Below, one piece after another: positions 9,149 to 17,244 of a stretch of 64,000 nt of DNA. The stretch is from contig NZ_JAQZAL010000017.1 in NCBI RefSeq assembly GCF_028737205.1, positions 1 through 64,000 of the forward strand. Reading direction: 5' to 3'. The first letter of the stretch is position 1. Each line of letters starts with the position of its first letter. The notes under the pieces are model-generated. The model made no database searches. It had not been told where the DNA came from and saw only the letters and a list, made by a program, of their open reading frames with translations. The position numbers were made by a program, and so were the translations under genes. Source of the DNA: Actinomycetospora lutea. Its GTDB lineage: Bacteria > Actinomycetota > Actinomycetes > Mycobacteriales > Pseudonocardiaceae.

Positions 9149-10062
9149 GGCGCGCCGACGCGGCCCGGGGCGCGCAGCGCGTGCCGCACCGCCGCGACCG
9201 CCGCGGGGGACGAGGCGATGCGCCAGTCGGTCTCCTTGTCGTGGTCGAACCAGACCAGGACGCGCACGTCGTGGTCGTCCGCCAGGGCGAACAGGTCGTG
9301 GACCCACGTGGCCTTGTCGCCGCCGTGCTCGGTACAGGCGACCTCGGTGATGGCGAGCGGGCGGCCCGACACCCGTCGGAGGTCCGTCAGCGACGCCGCG
9401 AACACGTCGACCAGACTGCGCCAGCCGCCCCAGGGCAGGGCCGTGCCGCCGTTGTAGCCGTCGAGTCCCACCCAGTCCACCGACCCGTCACCGGGGTACA
9501 GCGCGTCGTACCCGGCACCACCGGGGGCGTGCACGTTCACGCACCAGATCCAGGTCACGCGCCGTGCGCCGACGGCGTCGAAGACGGCCCGGACGCGGTG
9601 CCAGGCGGCGATCGCGTCGCCGGGAGTGTTCCCGTTGACACCGGCGCCCCAGGGATAGTGCGGGGCGTCGAGCTCGTGCAGGAAACGCAGCGCGAGGTGC
9701 CCACCCCAGTCGCGGATCGCCCCGGCCACCTCGGCGACCCGGTCGTCGTGCCCGCCCGCCGCGATCCGGGAGAGGGCGTACTCCGGCTGGTCGCGCCCGC
9801 GTCCGGCGATCCACGGCTCCCAGGTCAGCAGCGGCAGCGCGCCGCGATCGCGGGCCGCATCGGCCCGGGCCGTATCGAACGACGGGTTCCCGCTCCAGTC
9901 CTCGAACCAGCCGTAGACCGACGGCGTCACGCCGGTGGCGGCGGCGAAGGCGTCGAGAGCGTCCGGAGCGTCGGCCTGGAGTCCGAGGGCCAGGGGCACC
10001 GGCGCACCGTGCCGCACGCGCCCGTTCCTCCGCCAGCGACCGGCATGCAGGGCGGCGCGCAC
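9142..10062 (-). CDS. Glycoside hydrolase family 26-like protein
   Basis: A 306-residue beta/alpha-barrel of the GH26 (beta-mannanase-like) type. LRFLHELDAPHYPWG contains the probable acid/base Glu130, and ITEVACTEHGG the probable nucleophile Glu240. GVTPSVYGWFEDW and DWVGLDGYN are also typical. No signal peptide is seen, so either the enzyme is cytoplasmic or the true N terminus lies elsewhere; the GTG start at 10062 is tentative. It is divergent from the GAF-SpoIIE/glycosyltransferase cassette, across a perfect palindrome. GH26-like enzymes often trim the polysaccharide made by a neighbouring synthase, which is the inferred role here. Confidence 0.75.
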   Translation of the reverse strand: MRAALHAGRWRRNGRVRHGAPVPLALGLQADAPDALDAFAAATGVTPSVYGWFEDWSGNPSFDTARADAARDRGALPLLTWEPWIAGRGRDQPEYALSRIAAGGHDDRVAEVAGAIRDWGGHLALRFLHELDAPHYPWGAGVNGNTPGDAIAAWHRVRAVFDAVGARRVTWIWCVNVHAPGGAGYDALYPGDGSVDWVGLDGYNGGTALPWGGWRSLVDVFAASLTDLRRVSGRPLAITEVACTEHGGDKATWVHDLFALADDHDVRVLVWFDHDKETDWRIASSPAAVAAVRHALRAPGRVGAPP

Positions 10063-10085
10063 GGCCGTTCCGCCGTGGTCTGATG

Positions 10086-10101
10086 TAGGCCGTTCGGCCT
10101 A
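10086..10101. promoter_or_regulatory. Palindrome TAGGCCG-TT-CGGCCTA, candidate operator
   Basis: Perfect 7-bp arms with a 2-nt centre lie in the 69-nt gap between the divergent GH26 gene and the GAF-SpoIIE gene, 30 nt before the latter's ATG. The position suits a regulator acting on both directions. No cognate regulator is obvious nearby. Confidence 0.45.
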
Positions 10102-10131
10102 ACAGCACGCGCAGTCGGGGGGCAGGGAGTC

Positions 10132-11826
10132 ATGACAGAGGCGGTCGACGCCGACCGGGAGGAGCGCCGGGTCCGCGCGGCCGAGGACGTCCTCGTGAGC
10201 GCGTCGGCGCAGGGGACCGAGCGTCTCGACCGCCTGACGCGGCTCGCGCGACGGTTGTTCGGCGTGTCGGTGGCGACGGTGACCATGCTCGACCGCGACA
10301 CGCAGTGGTTCCTCGCGCGGGCCGGCTTCGAGGCCGACGCCGCGCCGCGGACCCACTCGCCGTGCAACGCCACCATCGCCGAGGCCGACACGTACGTGCT
10401 GGAGGACCTCGGCGCCGACGACCGGTTCGCCGGGCACCCGATGGTCGCCGGTGATCCTCACCTGCGCTTCTACGCCGGACACCCCATCGAGGCACCCGGG
10501 AACCAGCCCGTGGGCACGCTGTGCCTGCTCGACGAACGCCCGCGCCCCTTCTCCGACGCCGACCGCGCCCTGCTCGCCGAGCTCGCGGCCTGGGCGCAGG
10601 ACGAGCTCGCCCGGTCCGAGGAGCTGGACCGCGCCGCGGAGATCCAGCAGTCCCTCCTGCCCGGTCCGCCACCGGACCCCACCGGCTACGAGCTCGCGGC
10701 GCGCTGCCGGCCGGCACGTGCGGTGGGCGGCGACTTCTACGACTGGTACCCCGAGCCCGGCGCCGTCGGGTTCACCCTCGCCGACGTCATGGGCAAGGGC
10801 ATCGGGGCCGCCATCCTCATGGCCACCGCGCGGGCGGCCCTGCGGTCCGCGGCGACCGAGCCGGACCCGGGCGCCACGGTCGCGACGGCCGCCGCGGCCC
10901 TCGACGCCGATCTCGGCCCCACCCACACGCTGGTCACGTTGTTCCACGGCCGCCTCGACACCGGGCGCGGTGTCGTGCGCCACGTCGACGCCGGGCACGG
11001 CCTCGCCCTCGTGCTGCGCGCCGACGGGTCGTGGACGGGAAGCCGGGGCGGCGGCCTGCCCCTCGGGGTGCTCGCCGAGCAGAGCTGGGACGTGGTCGAG
11101 GTCGAGCTCCGCCCGGGTGACACGTTCGTCGTCGTGAGCGACGGCGTCCTCGACCTGCTCCGCGACCCGCTCGCGGGGCTCGAGCAGATCGCGGATCTGC
11201 TGCGGGGCTCGCGGTCCGCGCGCGACGTGGTCGAGCGCGTCGAGGCCCTGGCCGGCGGGGACGACCTCGGCGACGACGTCACCTTACAACGAACCGATCG
11301 ACCTCGTGACCACGACGGCGCGCGCGGCGGCGGCGATCCGTTACCCGCACCGCACCTGGATCCTCGACGACGGCGCACGCCCCGAGATGCGCGAGGCCGC
11401 CGAGGCCCTCGGCGTCGGCTACCTCACCCGCAGCGAGGACTGGGCCGACCGGCCCCGCCACGCGAAGGCCGGCAACCTCAACAACGCGCTCTTCGCCACC
11501 GAGGGCGAGTTCCTGCTGATCCTGGACGCCGACCAGATCCCGGAGCCGCGGATCCTCGACCGGACGCTCGGCTACTTCTCCGACCACGACGTCGCCCTGG
11601 TGCAGACCCCGCAGTGGTTCTCCAACGTCACGGAGGCCGACCCCCTGGGCAGTCAGGCCCCCCTGTTCTACGGGCCGATCCAGCAGGGCAAGGACGGCTG
11701 GAACGCGGCGTTCTTCTGCGGGTCCAATGCGGTCGTCCGCCGCGAGGCGCTGATGCAGCTGGGCATCCTGGGCTACGTCCGGGAGGTGGAGCGCGGCGTG
11801 CGCCGGGCGCTGCGCAGCGGGCGTGA
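10132..11826 (+). CDS. GAF-SpoIIE (PP2C) phosphatase, 3' end fused out of frame
   Basis: RsbU-type serine phosphatase that would dephosphorylate a STAS anti-anti-sigma protein. A GAF sensor domain (about 20-165, SVATVTMLDRDTQWFLARAG) is followed by an SpoIIE/PP2C domain (about 175-384) with AVGGDFYDW (metal-binding Asp201), VMGKGIGAAILMA, VDAGHGLALVL and GDDLGDDVT. Family similarity ends at codon 384 (11283), only a few residues short of the normal end. The frame then runs 180 codons through the glycosyltransferase gene in the wrong frame. ATG 10132 follows AGGGAG at good spacing. Either a deletion joined the two genes or this is an assembly error. Confidence 0.8.
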   Translation: MTEAVDADREERRVRAAEDVLVSASAQGTERLDRLTRLARRLFGVSVATVTMLDRDTQWFLARAGFEADAAPRTHSPCNATIAEADTYVLEDLGADDRFAGHPMVAGDPHLRFYAGHPIEAPGNQPVGTLCLLDERPRPFSDADRALLAELAAWAQDELARSEELDRAAEIQQSLLPGPPPDPTGYELAARCRPARAVGGDFYDWYPEPGAVGFTLADVMGKGIGAAILMATARAALRSAATEPDPGATVATAAAALDADLGPTHTLVTLFHGRLDTGRGVVRHVDAGHGLALVLRADGSWTGSRGGGLPLGVLAEQSWDVVEVELRPGDTFVVVSDGVLDLLRDPLAGLEQIADLLRGSRSARDVVERVEALAGGDDLGDDVTLQRTDRPRDHDGARGGGDPLPAPHLDPRRRRTPRDARGRRGPRRRLPHPQRGLGRPAPPREGRQPQQRALRHRGRVPADPGRRPDPGAADPRPDARLLLRPRRRPGADPAVVLQRHGGRPPGQSGPPVLRADPAGQGRLERGVLLRVQCGRPPRGADAAGHPGLRPGGGARRAPGAAQRA

Positions 11827-12988
11827 CCTCCTCCGCCGCGCCCGCCACGAGGCCCTGGCGGCCGGACCGGAAGCCGTGGCCGCGCTCGACCACGTGCGGT
11901 CCGCCGTCGACGACGCGATGGCCGCGCTCGACGCGGGCCACCCGGTCGCGGAGGTCACCTACCGCTTCCAGCGCGCGGTGGACGACGCCGCGCGCGGGCT
12001 GGTCACGACCGACGTCGAGCGGATGCGCGCCGACCTCGCGGTCATCGGTGAGCTGCCCACCGGCCGGCACGGTCTCGACGTCGCGGCGGTGGGCGACGAC
12101 GTGCTCGACCAGCTCAGCGCGCGGGAGTGGTCGCCGCTCGGGGCGATCGAGTCGGTGCGGGCGCTCGTCGGGTCGGTCGACGTCGACCGCGGCGACGAGG
12201 CCCAGCCGGTGATGCCGATGGCGACTATCTCGGTCACGGAGGACATGGCGACCGCGATGCGCCTGCACGCCTTCGGGTGGCGGTCGGTGTTCCACCACGA
12301 GATCCTCGCGACCGGACTGGCGCCCGAGGACCTGGGCACGATGCTGCACCAACGGCTGCGGTGGGCCCAGGGCACGCTGCAGGTGATGCTGCGCGAGAAC
12401 CCGCTGGTCCAGCGGGGGCTGAGCTGGGGCCAGCGCCTCATGTACTTCGCGACCATGTGGAGCTACCTCTCCGGTTTCGCGGCCCTCGTGTACATCGCGG
12501 CGCCGGTCATCTACCTGTGCTTCGGAGTGAAGCCGGTCCAGAGCTTCGGTGGCGACTTCCTCTCCCGCCTGATCCCGTTTCTCGTGGTCAACCAGTTGCT
12601 GTTCCTCGTCGTGGGCTGGGGGATCAGGACCTGGCGTGGCCAGCAGTACAGCCTGGCCCTGTTCCCGCTGTGGATCCGGGCGACCACGACGGCCGTCGCC
12701 AACGTGCTCTTCGGGCGCAGCCTGGGCTTCGTCGTCACGTCGAAGGAACGGCGCACCGGCGGACCGTCCTGGGGCCTGATCCGGCCGCAGCTGATCGCGA
12801 TGGGACTGCTCGTCGTCGCCGCCGCCGCCGGGATCGTGCGGGCGGTCCTCGGCTACGCGCCGACCGTGCAGGGCACCGTCGTCAACGTCGCCTGGGTGGT
12901 CTACGACCTCGTGGTGCTCAGCGTCGTCATCCAGGCCGTCCGGTTCCGCGGCTCGGACGCGGACGCCAGTGAGGAGGAGAGCACGTGA
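11285..12988 (+). pseudogene. Cellulose-synthase-like GT2 glycosyltransferase, N-terminally truncated
   Basis: Membrane processive beta-glycosyltransferase of the BcsA/Csl kind. The catalytic motifs are present: YNEP at the very 5' end, TWILDDGARPE, LLILDADQIPEP (DxD), SVTEDMATAMRLH (TED) and QRLRWAQGTLQV (QxxRW). Four to six C-terminal membrane helices follow (12440-12940). An insert of about 130 residues sits between the DxD and TED motifs. The N-terminal helices and the first strand before YNEP are missing; the sequence switches directly from the phosphatase gene at 11283/11285. GTG 11306 is the first possible start but lacks a ribosome site. It overlaps the STAS gene by GTGA. Confidence 0.7.
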
Positions 12989-13323
12989 TCGACGTGGAGA
13001 CCGAGGGCCTCGCGCCCGACACCGCGGTGCTGCGGCCGCACGGGCGGCTGAACATGGTGCTCGCGCCGCGCATGCGCGAGTTGGTGGCCACCACGGTCGA
13101 GGGCGGCCGGTCGCGGGTCGTCGTGGACCTCGGCAGCACGGAGTTCATGGACTCGTCGGGGCTCGGCGCCCTCATCGCGGGCCTGAAGACGGCGCGCCAG
13201 GCCGGCGGGGACCTGCGGATCGCCGCCGTCCCGGAGCAGGTGCGCACCGTGCTCTCCCTGACGAACCTCGATCGGGTGCTGCGTCCGCACGGCACCGTCG
13301 AGCAGGCCGTCGGTGAGGGCTGA
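12985..13323 (+). CDS. STAS-domain anti-anti-sigma factor
   Basis: 112 residues, the full length of an RsbV/SpoIIAA-type protein. FMDSSGLGAL contains the phosphorylatable serine (Ser57 or Ser58). It would be phosphorylated by the adjoining RsbW-like kinase and dephosphorylated by the SpoIIE phosphatase. GTG overlaps the glycosyltransferase stop (GTGA) and the 3' end overlaps the kinase gene by 11 nt, showing tight translational coupling. No sigma factor lies next to the module, so the partner may be the polysaccharide machinery or a distant sigma. Confidence 0.88.
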   Translation: MIDVETEGLAPDTAVLRPHGRLNMVLAPRMRELVATTVEGGRSRVVVDLGSTEFMDSSGLGALIAGLKTARQAGGDLRIAAVPEQVRTVLSLTNLDRVLRPHGTVEQAVGEG

Positions 13324-13732
13324 CGGCGCGCACCACCGCACACTGCGGGTCCCGGCCACGCCGGAGTGCCTCGAGCGGGTCCACGCGCTGCTCGCCGACC
13401 TCCTCGGCGACGTCGCCGACGTCGCCGAGGCCGACCGCCTCGGGTTCGAGACCGCGCTCGCGGAGCTCGTCGCGAACGTGATCGAGCACGCCGGGGCCCG
13501 GGAGCCCGTCCGGCTGGTCGTCGTGCTCGCCGCCGATCCGGCGGCCCTGACGGCCGACCTCTACGACGACGGGCCGCCCGCGGGGACGGACCCGGCCGGC
13601 GCCTCGTTGCCCGACCCCTCGGCCGAGCGCGGGCGCGGGCTCGCCCTCGCCCGGGCCGCGGTGGACGAGGTCACCTACGCCCGCGAGGCGGGGGCGAACC
13701 ACTGGTCGATGACCCGGCGCCGGCGGGCCTGA
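13313..13732 (+). CDS. RsbW-type anti-sigma/serine kinase (HATPase_c_2)
   Basis: 139 residues with the GHKL ATPase boxes: N-box LAELVANVIEHA, G1-box LYDDGPPA and G2-box GRGLALARAAVDEVTY. Proteins of this type phosphorylate the STAS partner and bind a target when the STAS protein is phosphorylated. It starts at GTG 13313 inside the end of the STAS gene and closes the cassette phosphatase-glycosyltransferase-STAS-kinase. Confidence 0.85.
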   Translation: MRADGAHHRTLRVPATPECLERVHALLADLLGDVADVAEADRLGFETALAELVANVIEHAGAREPVRLVVVLAADPAALTADLYDDGPPAGTDPAGASLPDPSAERGRGLALARAAVDEVTYAREAGANHWSMTRRRRA

Positions 13733-13807
13733 GCCGGGGGAGGGCGCCGCCGCCCCGGCCGCTGGGCCCCGGGGCCGTCGGGGGCGCGTCCGACCCGATC
13801 GACGGAC

Positions 13808-13813
13808 TACCCT
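13808..13813 (+). promoter_or_regulatory. -10 element TACCCT of a leaderless ilvE transcript
   Basis: TACCCT ends 6 nt before ATG 13820 and no Shine-Dalgarno sequence is present. The 87-nt gap after the kinase gene also holds the end of the accessory island. Confidence 0.55.
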
Positions 13814-13819
13814 GGCCGC

Positions 13820-14920
13820 ATGAGTACGACCTTCACCCACGCCCCGCACCCCGCCCCGGCGACCGCGGAGCGTGTGGCGGAGGTACTGGCCGCGCCCGGG
13901 TTCGGGAAGTTCTTCACCGACCACATGGTCTCGATCTCCTGGGACGCCGCCCGCGGCTGGCACGACGCCACCGTCGGGCCGTACCAGCCGCTCTCGATGG
14001 ACCCCGCCGCCGTCGTCCTTCACTACAGCCAGACGATCTTCGAGGGGCTCAAGGCGTACCGCTGGGCCGACGACTCGGTGCACGCCTTCCGCCCGGCGGC
14101 CAACGCGGACCGGATGGCCCGGTCGGCCGAGCGGCTCGCGATGCCCCCGCTGCCCGAAGAGCTGTTCCTCGACTCGCTGCACGAGCTGATCGCGGTCGAC
14201 CACCGCTGGGTCCCGGCGGCCGGCGGCGAGGACTCGCTGTACCTGCGGCCGTTCATGTTCGGGTCGTCCTCGGGCCTCGGCGTGCGGCCCAGCGAGGAGT
14301 ACCTCTATCTCCTCATCGCCTCCCCGGCGGGCGCCTACTTCCCGCGCGGCCTGGCCCCGGTCACCGTGTGGCTGTCCACCGACTACGTGCGCGCGGTGCC
14401 CGGCGGCACCGGCGAGGCGAAGTGCGGCGGCAACTACGCGGCCTCGCTCGCGGCGCAGGCCCAGGCGTCGGCGCAGGGCTGCGACCAGGTGGTGTGGCTC
14501 GACGGCTTCGAGCACCGGTGGATCGAGGAGATGGGGGGCATGAACCTCTTCTTCGTGTTCACCGACTCCTCGGGCGCGGTCGAGGTCGTCACCCCGGAGC
14601 TCTCGGGCTCGCTGCTCCCCGGCGTCACCCGCCGGTCGCTGCTCGAGCTCGCCCAGGAGGAGGGCGCCACGGTCACCGAGCGGCGCATCTCCACCGACGA
14701 GCTGGAGAAGGAGGTCGCCGCGGGCCACCTCACCGAGGTGTTCGCGTGCGGCACGGCCGCGGTGATCACGCCGGTCGGCACGGTGAAGCACGAGGGCGGG
14801 AGCTACGACATCGGCGACGGCACGCCCGGCCCGATGACCCACCGCCTGCGCGACCGCCTCACCGCCATCCAGCGCGGCGCGGCCCCCGACCCGCGCGGCT
14901 GGATGCACAAGCTCGCCTGA
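13820..14920 (+). CDS. ilvE: Branched-chain amino acid aminotransferase
   Basis: PLP fold-type IV enzyme that interconverts Leu, Ile and Val with their 2-oxo acids using glutamate. The N-terminal [15 protein letters not shown] and the motif [13 protein letters not shown], with PLP-binding Lys201, are clear; the C-terminal [13 protein letters not shown] segment completes the cofactor site. Length 366 matches M. tuberculosis IlvE (Rv2210c). The start is leaderless. It is convergent with cobS, 19 nt away. Confidence 0.95.
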   Translation: MSTTFTHAPHPAPATAERVAEVLAAPGFGKFFTDHMVSISWDAARGWHDATVGPYQPLSMDPAAVVLHYSQTIFEGLKAYRWADDSVHAFRPAANADRMARSAERLAMPPLPEELFLDSLHELIAVDHRWVPAAGGEDSLYLRPFMFGSSSGLGVRPSEEYLYLLIASPAGAYFPRGLAPVTVWLSTDYVRAVPGGTGEAKCGGNYAASLAAQAQASAQGCDQVVWLDGFEHRWIEEMGGMNLFFVFTDSSGAVEVVTPELSGSLLPGVTRRSLLELAQEEGATVTERRISTDELEKEVAAGHLTEVFACGTAAVITPVGTVKHEGGSYDIGDGTPGPMTHRLRDRLTAIQRGAAPDPRGWMHKLA

Positions 14921-14939
14921 GGTCTGGCCGCCGGGGTGC

Positions 14940-15695
14940 TCAGGCGGTCGCCAGGACGATGAGGGCGGCGGTGGCGGCGAGCTCGGCGCAGGCGCCGAAC
15001 ACGTCGCCCGACACGCCGCCGAGGCGCCGGCGCGCGTGGGCCGCGACGAGCACGACGACGGCGGCGGCGAGCAGGGCCGCGACCGGCGCGCGCAGGCCGA
15101 GCACGGGGAACGCGCCCGCCGCCAGCACGACGGCCCAGGCGGGCGCCACCCACGCCGGCTGGGTCCCGGCGACCAGCGCGCCGAGGCCGTCGGGCGACGC
15201 CGCCGGCACCCCGCGACGGGCGATCCAGGCGAAGGCCGCGCGCCCGAGCCCGAGGGCCAGCGCGCCGGCGACGACGGCCGGGAGCAGGCCCCGGTCCGCG
15301 AGCGCCCCGAGCGCGCCGGCCTGCACGCCGATCACGACGACCAGCCACACCACCGCGAACGCCCCGGTGCCCGGGTCGCGCATCACCGCGAGTGTGCGGG
15401 CGGCGTCGCCGTGGCTGCCGAGGCCGTCGGCGAGGTCGGCGAGCCCGTCGAGGTGCAGGCCGCGGGTGGCCGCCGCCCCGAGCCCCACCGCGACGAGGCC
15501 CGCGAGCAGCCCCGGGGCCCCGAGGGCGAGGAGACCCGCCGCGGCCGCGCCGAGCAGCCCGCCGAGGAGCACCCCGACCAGCGGCACCACGGCGAGCGCG
15601 ACCCCGGCCGCCGGCCGGTCGATCCGGGACGCGCGCACCGGGGCCACCGTGAACATCGCGACCGCGAGCGCGACGCCCGCGCCGATGTGGCTCAC
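14940..15695 (-). CDS. cobS: Adenosylcobinamide-GDP ribazoletransferase (cobalamin synthase)
   Basis: Membrane enzyme that joins adenosylcobinamide-GDP and alpha-ribazole in the last step of cobalamin assembly. 251 residues with about six hydrophobic segments. The family motif LHLDGLADLADGLGSHGDAARTL is split here as LHLDGLADLADGLGS followed by GDAARTLAVMRDPGTGAFAV. GTG overlaps the cobT stop (GTGA). It is the last gene of DUF3043-cobU-cobT-cobS. Confidence 0.9.
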   Translation of the reverse strand: MSHIGAGVALAVAMFTVAPVRASRIDRPAAGVALAVVPLVGVLLGGLLGAAAAGLLALGAPGLLAGLVAVGLGAAATRGLHLDGLADLADGLGSHGDAARTLAVMRDPGTGAFAVVWLVVVIGVQAGALGALADRGLLPAVVAGALALGLGRAAFAWIARRGVPAASPDGLGALVAGTQPAWVAPAWAVVLAAGAFPVLGLRAPVAALLAAAVVVLVAAHARRRLGGVSGDVFGACAELAATAALIVLATA

Positions 15696-16720
15696 ACGGA
15701 GACGGCCGCGCGGATCAGTCCGACCGCGGTGAGCGCTCCGGTGCCCTGACCGGCCCGCATCTGCAGGTCGAGCAGCGGCTCGAGGTCGAGGACGGTGAGC
15801 GCGAGCGCCTGCGCGGGCTCGGTGCACCGCGACCCGGCGACCCACCAGGCCCGCGCGCCGGGCGCCTCGGTGTCGGCGAGAAGCGCGGCCACGGCCGTCG
15901 CCGCGCCGTCGAGCACCACCGGGGTCCGCCGCCGTGCGGCCTGGGCGAGGAACCCCACGAGCGCGGCGAGGTCGGCGCCGCCCGCGACGCGCAGGAGGCC
16001 CTGCGGGTCGCGGCGCACCGCGCGGGCACGCCACAGGCCGTCGCGCACCGCCGCGGCCTTCACCATCCACACGCGGTCGTCGATCCCGCTGCCGCGCCCG
16101 ACCGCGGCCACCGGCTCGCGGCCCGTCATCGCCGCGGCGAGCACCGCCGTGGGGGTGCTGACCCCGACGGCCAGCTCGCCCACGACGAGCAGGTCGGCAC
16201 CCTCGTCGACCTCCTCGTCGGCCACCTCGCGGCCCGCGCGGACGGCCGCGGCGGCCTGCTCCCCGGTGAGCACGTCCTCGACGTCGAGGCGGCCGCCGCC
16301 CCGCACGACGGCGCGGTCGTCGCGGGCGTCGCCGACGGCGGGCTCGGCGAGGCCCACGTCGACGACCCGCAGCCCGGCCCCCGCGACCTCGGCGAAGCGG
16401 CAGACCGCCGCGGACCCGTCCCGCGCGGCGGCCACCCGCGCCGCGGTCTCGGCGGGCGCGTGCGCGGACACCCCGGCGGCGGCGATCCCGTGGTCGGCGG
16501 CGAACAGCACCGCCCGCACCCGCCGCGGCGCGCGCACCGGGGCGCGGCCCTGGCAGGCGGCGAGCCACGCGGCGAGCTCCTCGAGACGCCCGTAGCTCCC
16601 GCCCGGCATCGCCGCGAGCGCCTCGCGCCGGGCGGTCTCGTCGGGCGGCGCCACGGCGTGCGACGAGGCGGTCGGGGTCGCGGGCTGCACGCCCTCGACG
16701 GTATCCACCGGCGGCGTCAC
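15692..16720 (-). CDS. cobT: Nicotinate-nucleotide-dimethylbenzimidazole phosphoribosyltransferase-like (CobT)
   Basis: Family member that normally makes alpha-ribazole phosphate from nicotinate mononucleotide and a lower-ligand base. 342 residues; PGGSYGRLEELAAWLAACQG, VLFAADHGIAAAGVSAH and LLRVAGGADLAALVGF align with the M. tuberculosis protein. The active site differs: the usual GEGTGA with its catalytic Glu reads GQGTGA here (Gln325), GxMGIGNTT reads ELAVGVSTPT, and HRSSEPGH reads SRCTEPAQ. Activity may therefore be altered. GTG 16720 overlaps the cobU stop (GTGA). Confidence 0.85.
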   Translation of the reverse strand: MTPPVDTVEGVQPATPTASSHAVAPPDETARREALAAMPGGSYGRLEELAAWLAACQGRAPVRAPRRVRAVLFAADHGIAAAGVSAHAPAETAARVAAARDGSAAVCRFAEVAGAGLRVVDVGLAEPAVGDARDDRAVVRGGGRLDVEDVLTGEQAAAAVRAGREVADEEVDEGADLLVVGELAVGVSTPTAVLAAAMTGREPVAAVGRGSGIDDRVWMVKAAAVRDGLWRARAVRRDPQGLLRVAGGADLAALVGFLAQAARRRTPVVLDGAATAVAALLADTEAPGARAWWVAGSRCTEPAQALALTVLDLEPLLDLQMRAGQGTGALTAVGLIRAAVSV

Positions 16721-17244
16721 CGCAGCCGCAGGGGCACGCCGGCCACGAGCAGCCAGACCTCGTCGCAGACGGCCGCGAGCTCCTGGTTCAGCGCGCCGAG
16801 CTCGTCGCGGAAGCGGCGTCCCGCGCTGGTCGAGGGCACGACGCCGAGCCCGACCTCCGCCGAGACGAGCACCAGCGTTCCCGCGAACCCCGCGACGGCC
16901 GCGACGAGGTCCGCCCGTGCGGCCGCCACCGACGGCGCGTCGCGCTCCCAGCGGGCGTCGTCGAGCAGGCCGGTCACCCAGGTGGCGAGGTCGTCGACCA
17001 GGACCGGGTCGGCGGGCGCGCCGGCGAGCACCGCGGTGACGTCGACGTCCTCGACCGTCCGCCAGGGCGTGGGACGGCGGGCGCGGTGGACCTCGACGCG
17101 GTCGGCCCACTCGGGGTCGACGGCCGGGTCGACCCCGCGCGCGGTCGCCACGTAGAGGGCGGGCGCGTCGGCGTCGAGCAACGCCTCGGCGTACGCGGAC
17201 TTGCCCGACCGCGTGCCGCCGAGGACGAGGACGCGGGGGATCAG
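16717..17244 (-). CDS. cobU: Adenosylcobinamide kinase / GTP transferase, probable CTG start
   Basis: Bifunctional enzyme that phosphorylates adenosylcobinamide and adds GMP. The P-loop GGTRSGKS falls at residues 9-16 when translation starts at CTG 17244; YVATARGVDP, VEVHRARRPTPWRTVE and LVLVSAEVGLGVVP follow. The first ATG, GTG or TTG in frame lies after the P-loop, so an ordinary start would remove the nucleotide site. The CTG overlaps the DUF3043 stop as CTGA, the same geometry as the GTGA overlaps that follow, which supports a CTG start by reinitiation. 175 residues, normal for CobU. Confidence 0.85.
   Translation of the reverse strand: MIPRVLVLGGTRSGKSAYAEALLDADAPALYVATARGVDPAVDPEWADRVEVHRARRPTPWRTVEDVDVTAVLAGAPADPVLVDDLATWVTGLLDDARWERDAPSVAAARADLVAAVAGFAGTLVLVSAEVGLGVVPSTSAGRRFRDELGALNQELAAVCDEVWLLVAGVPLRLR

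Noticed and set aside
11280-11290. Programmed frameshift joining phosphatase and glycosyltransferase
   Set aside because: No slippery heptamer or pseudoknot is seen, and the transferase lacks its N-terminal part, which fits a deletion better.
10132-11826. A genuine phosphatase with a 180-residue novel C-terminal domain
   Set aside because: The extra residues are the glycosyltransferase coding sequence read in the wrong frame, so they are not an evolved domain.
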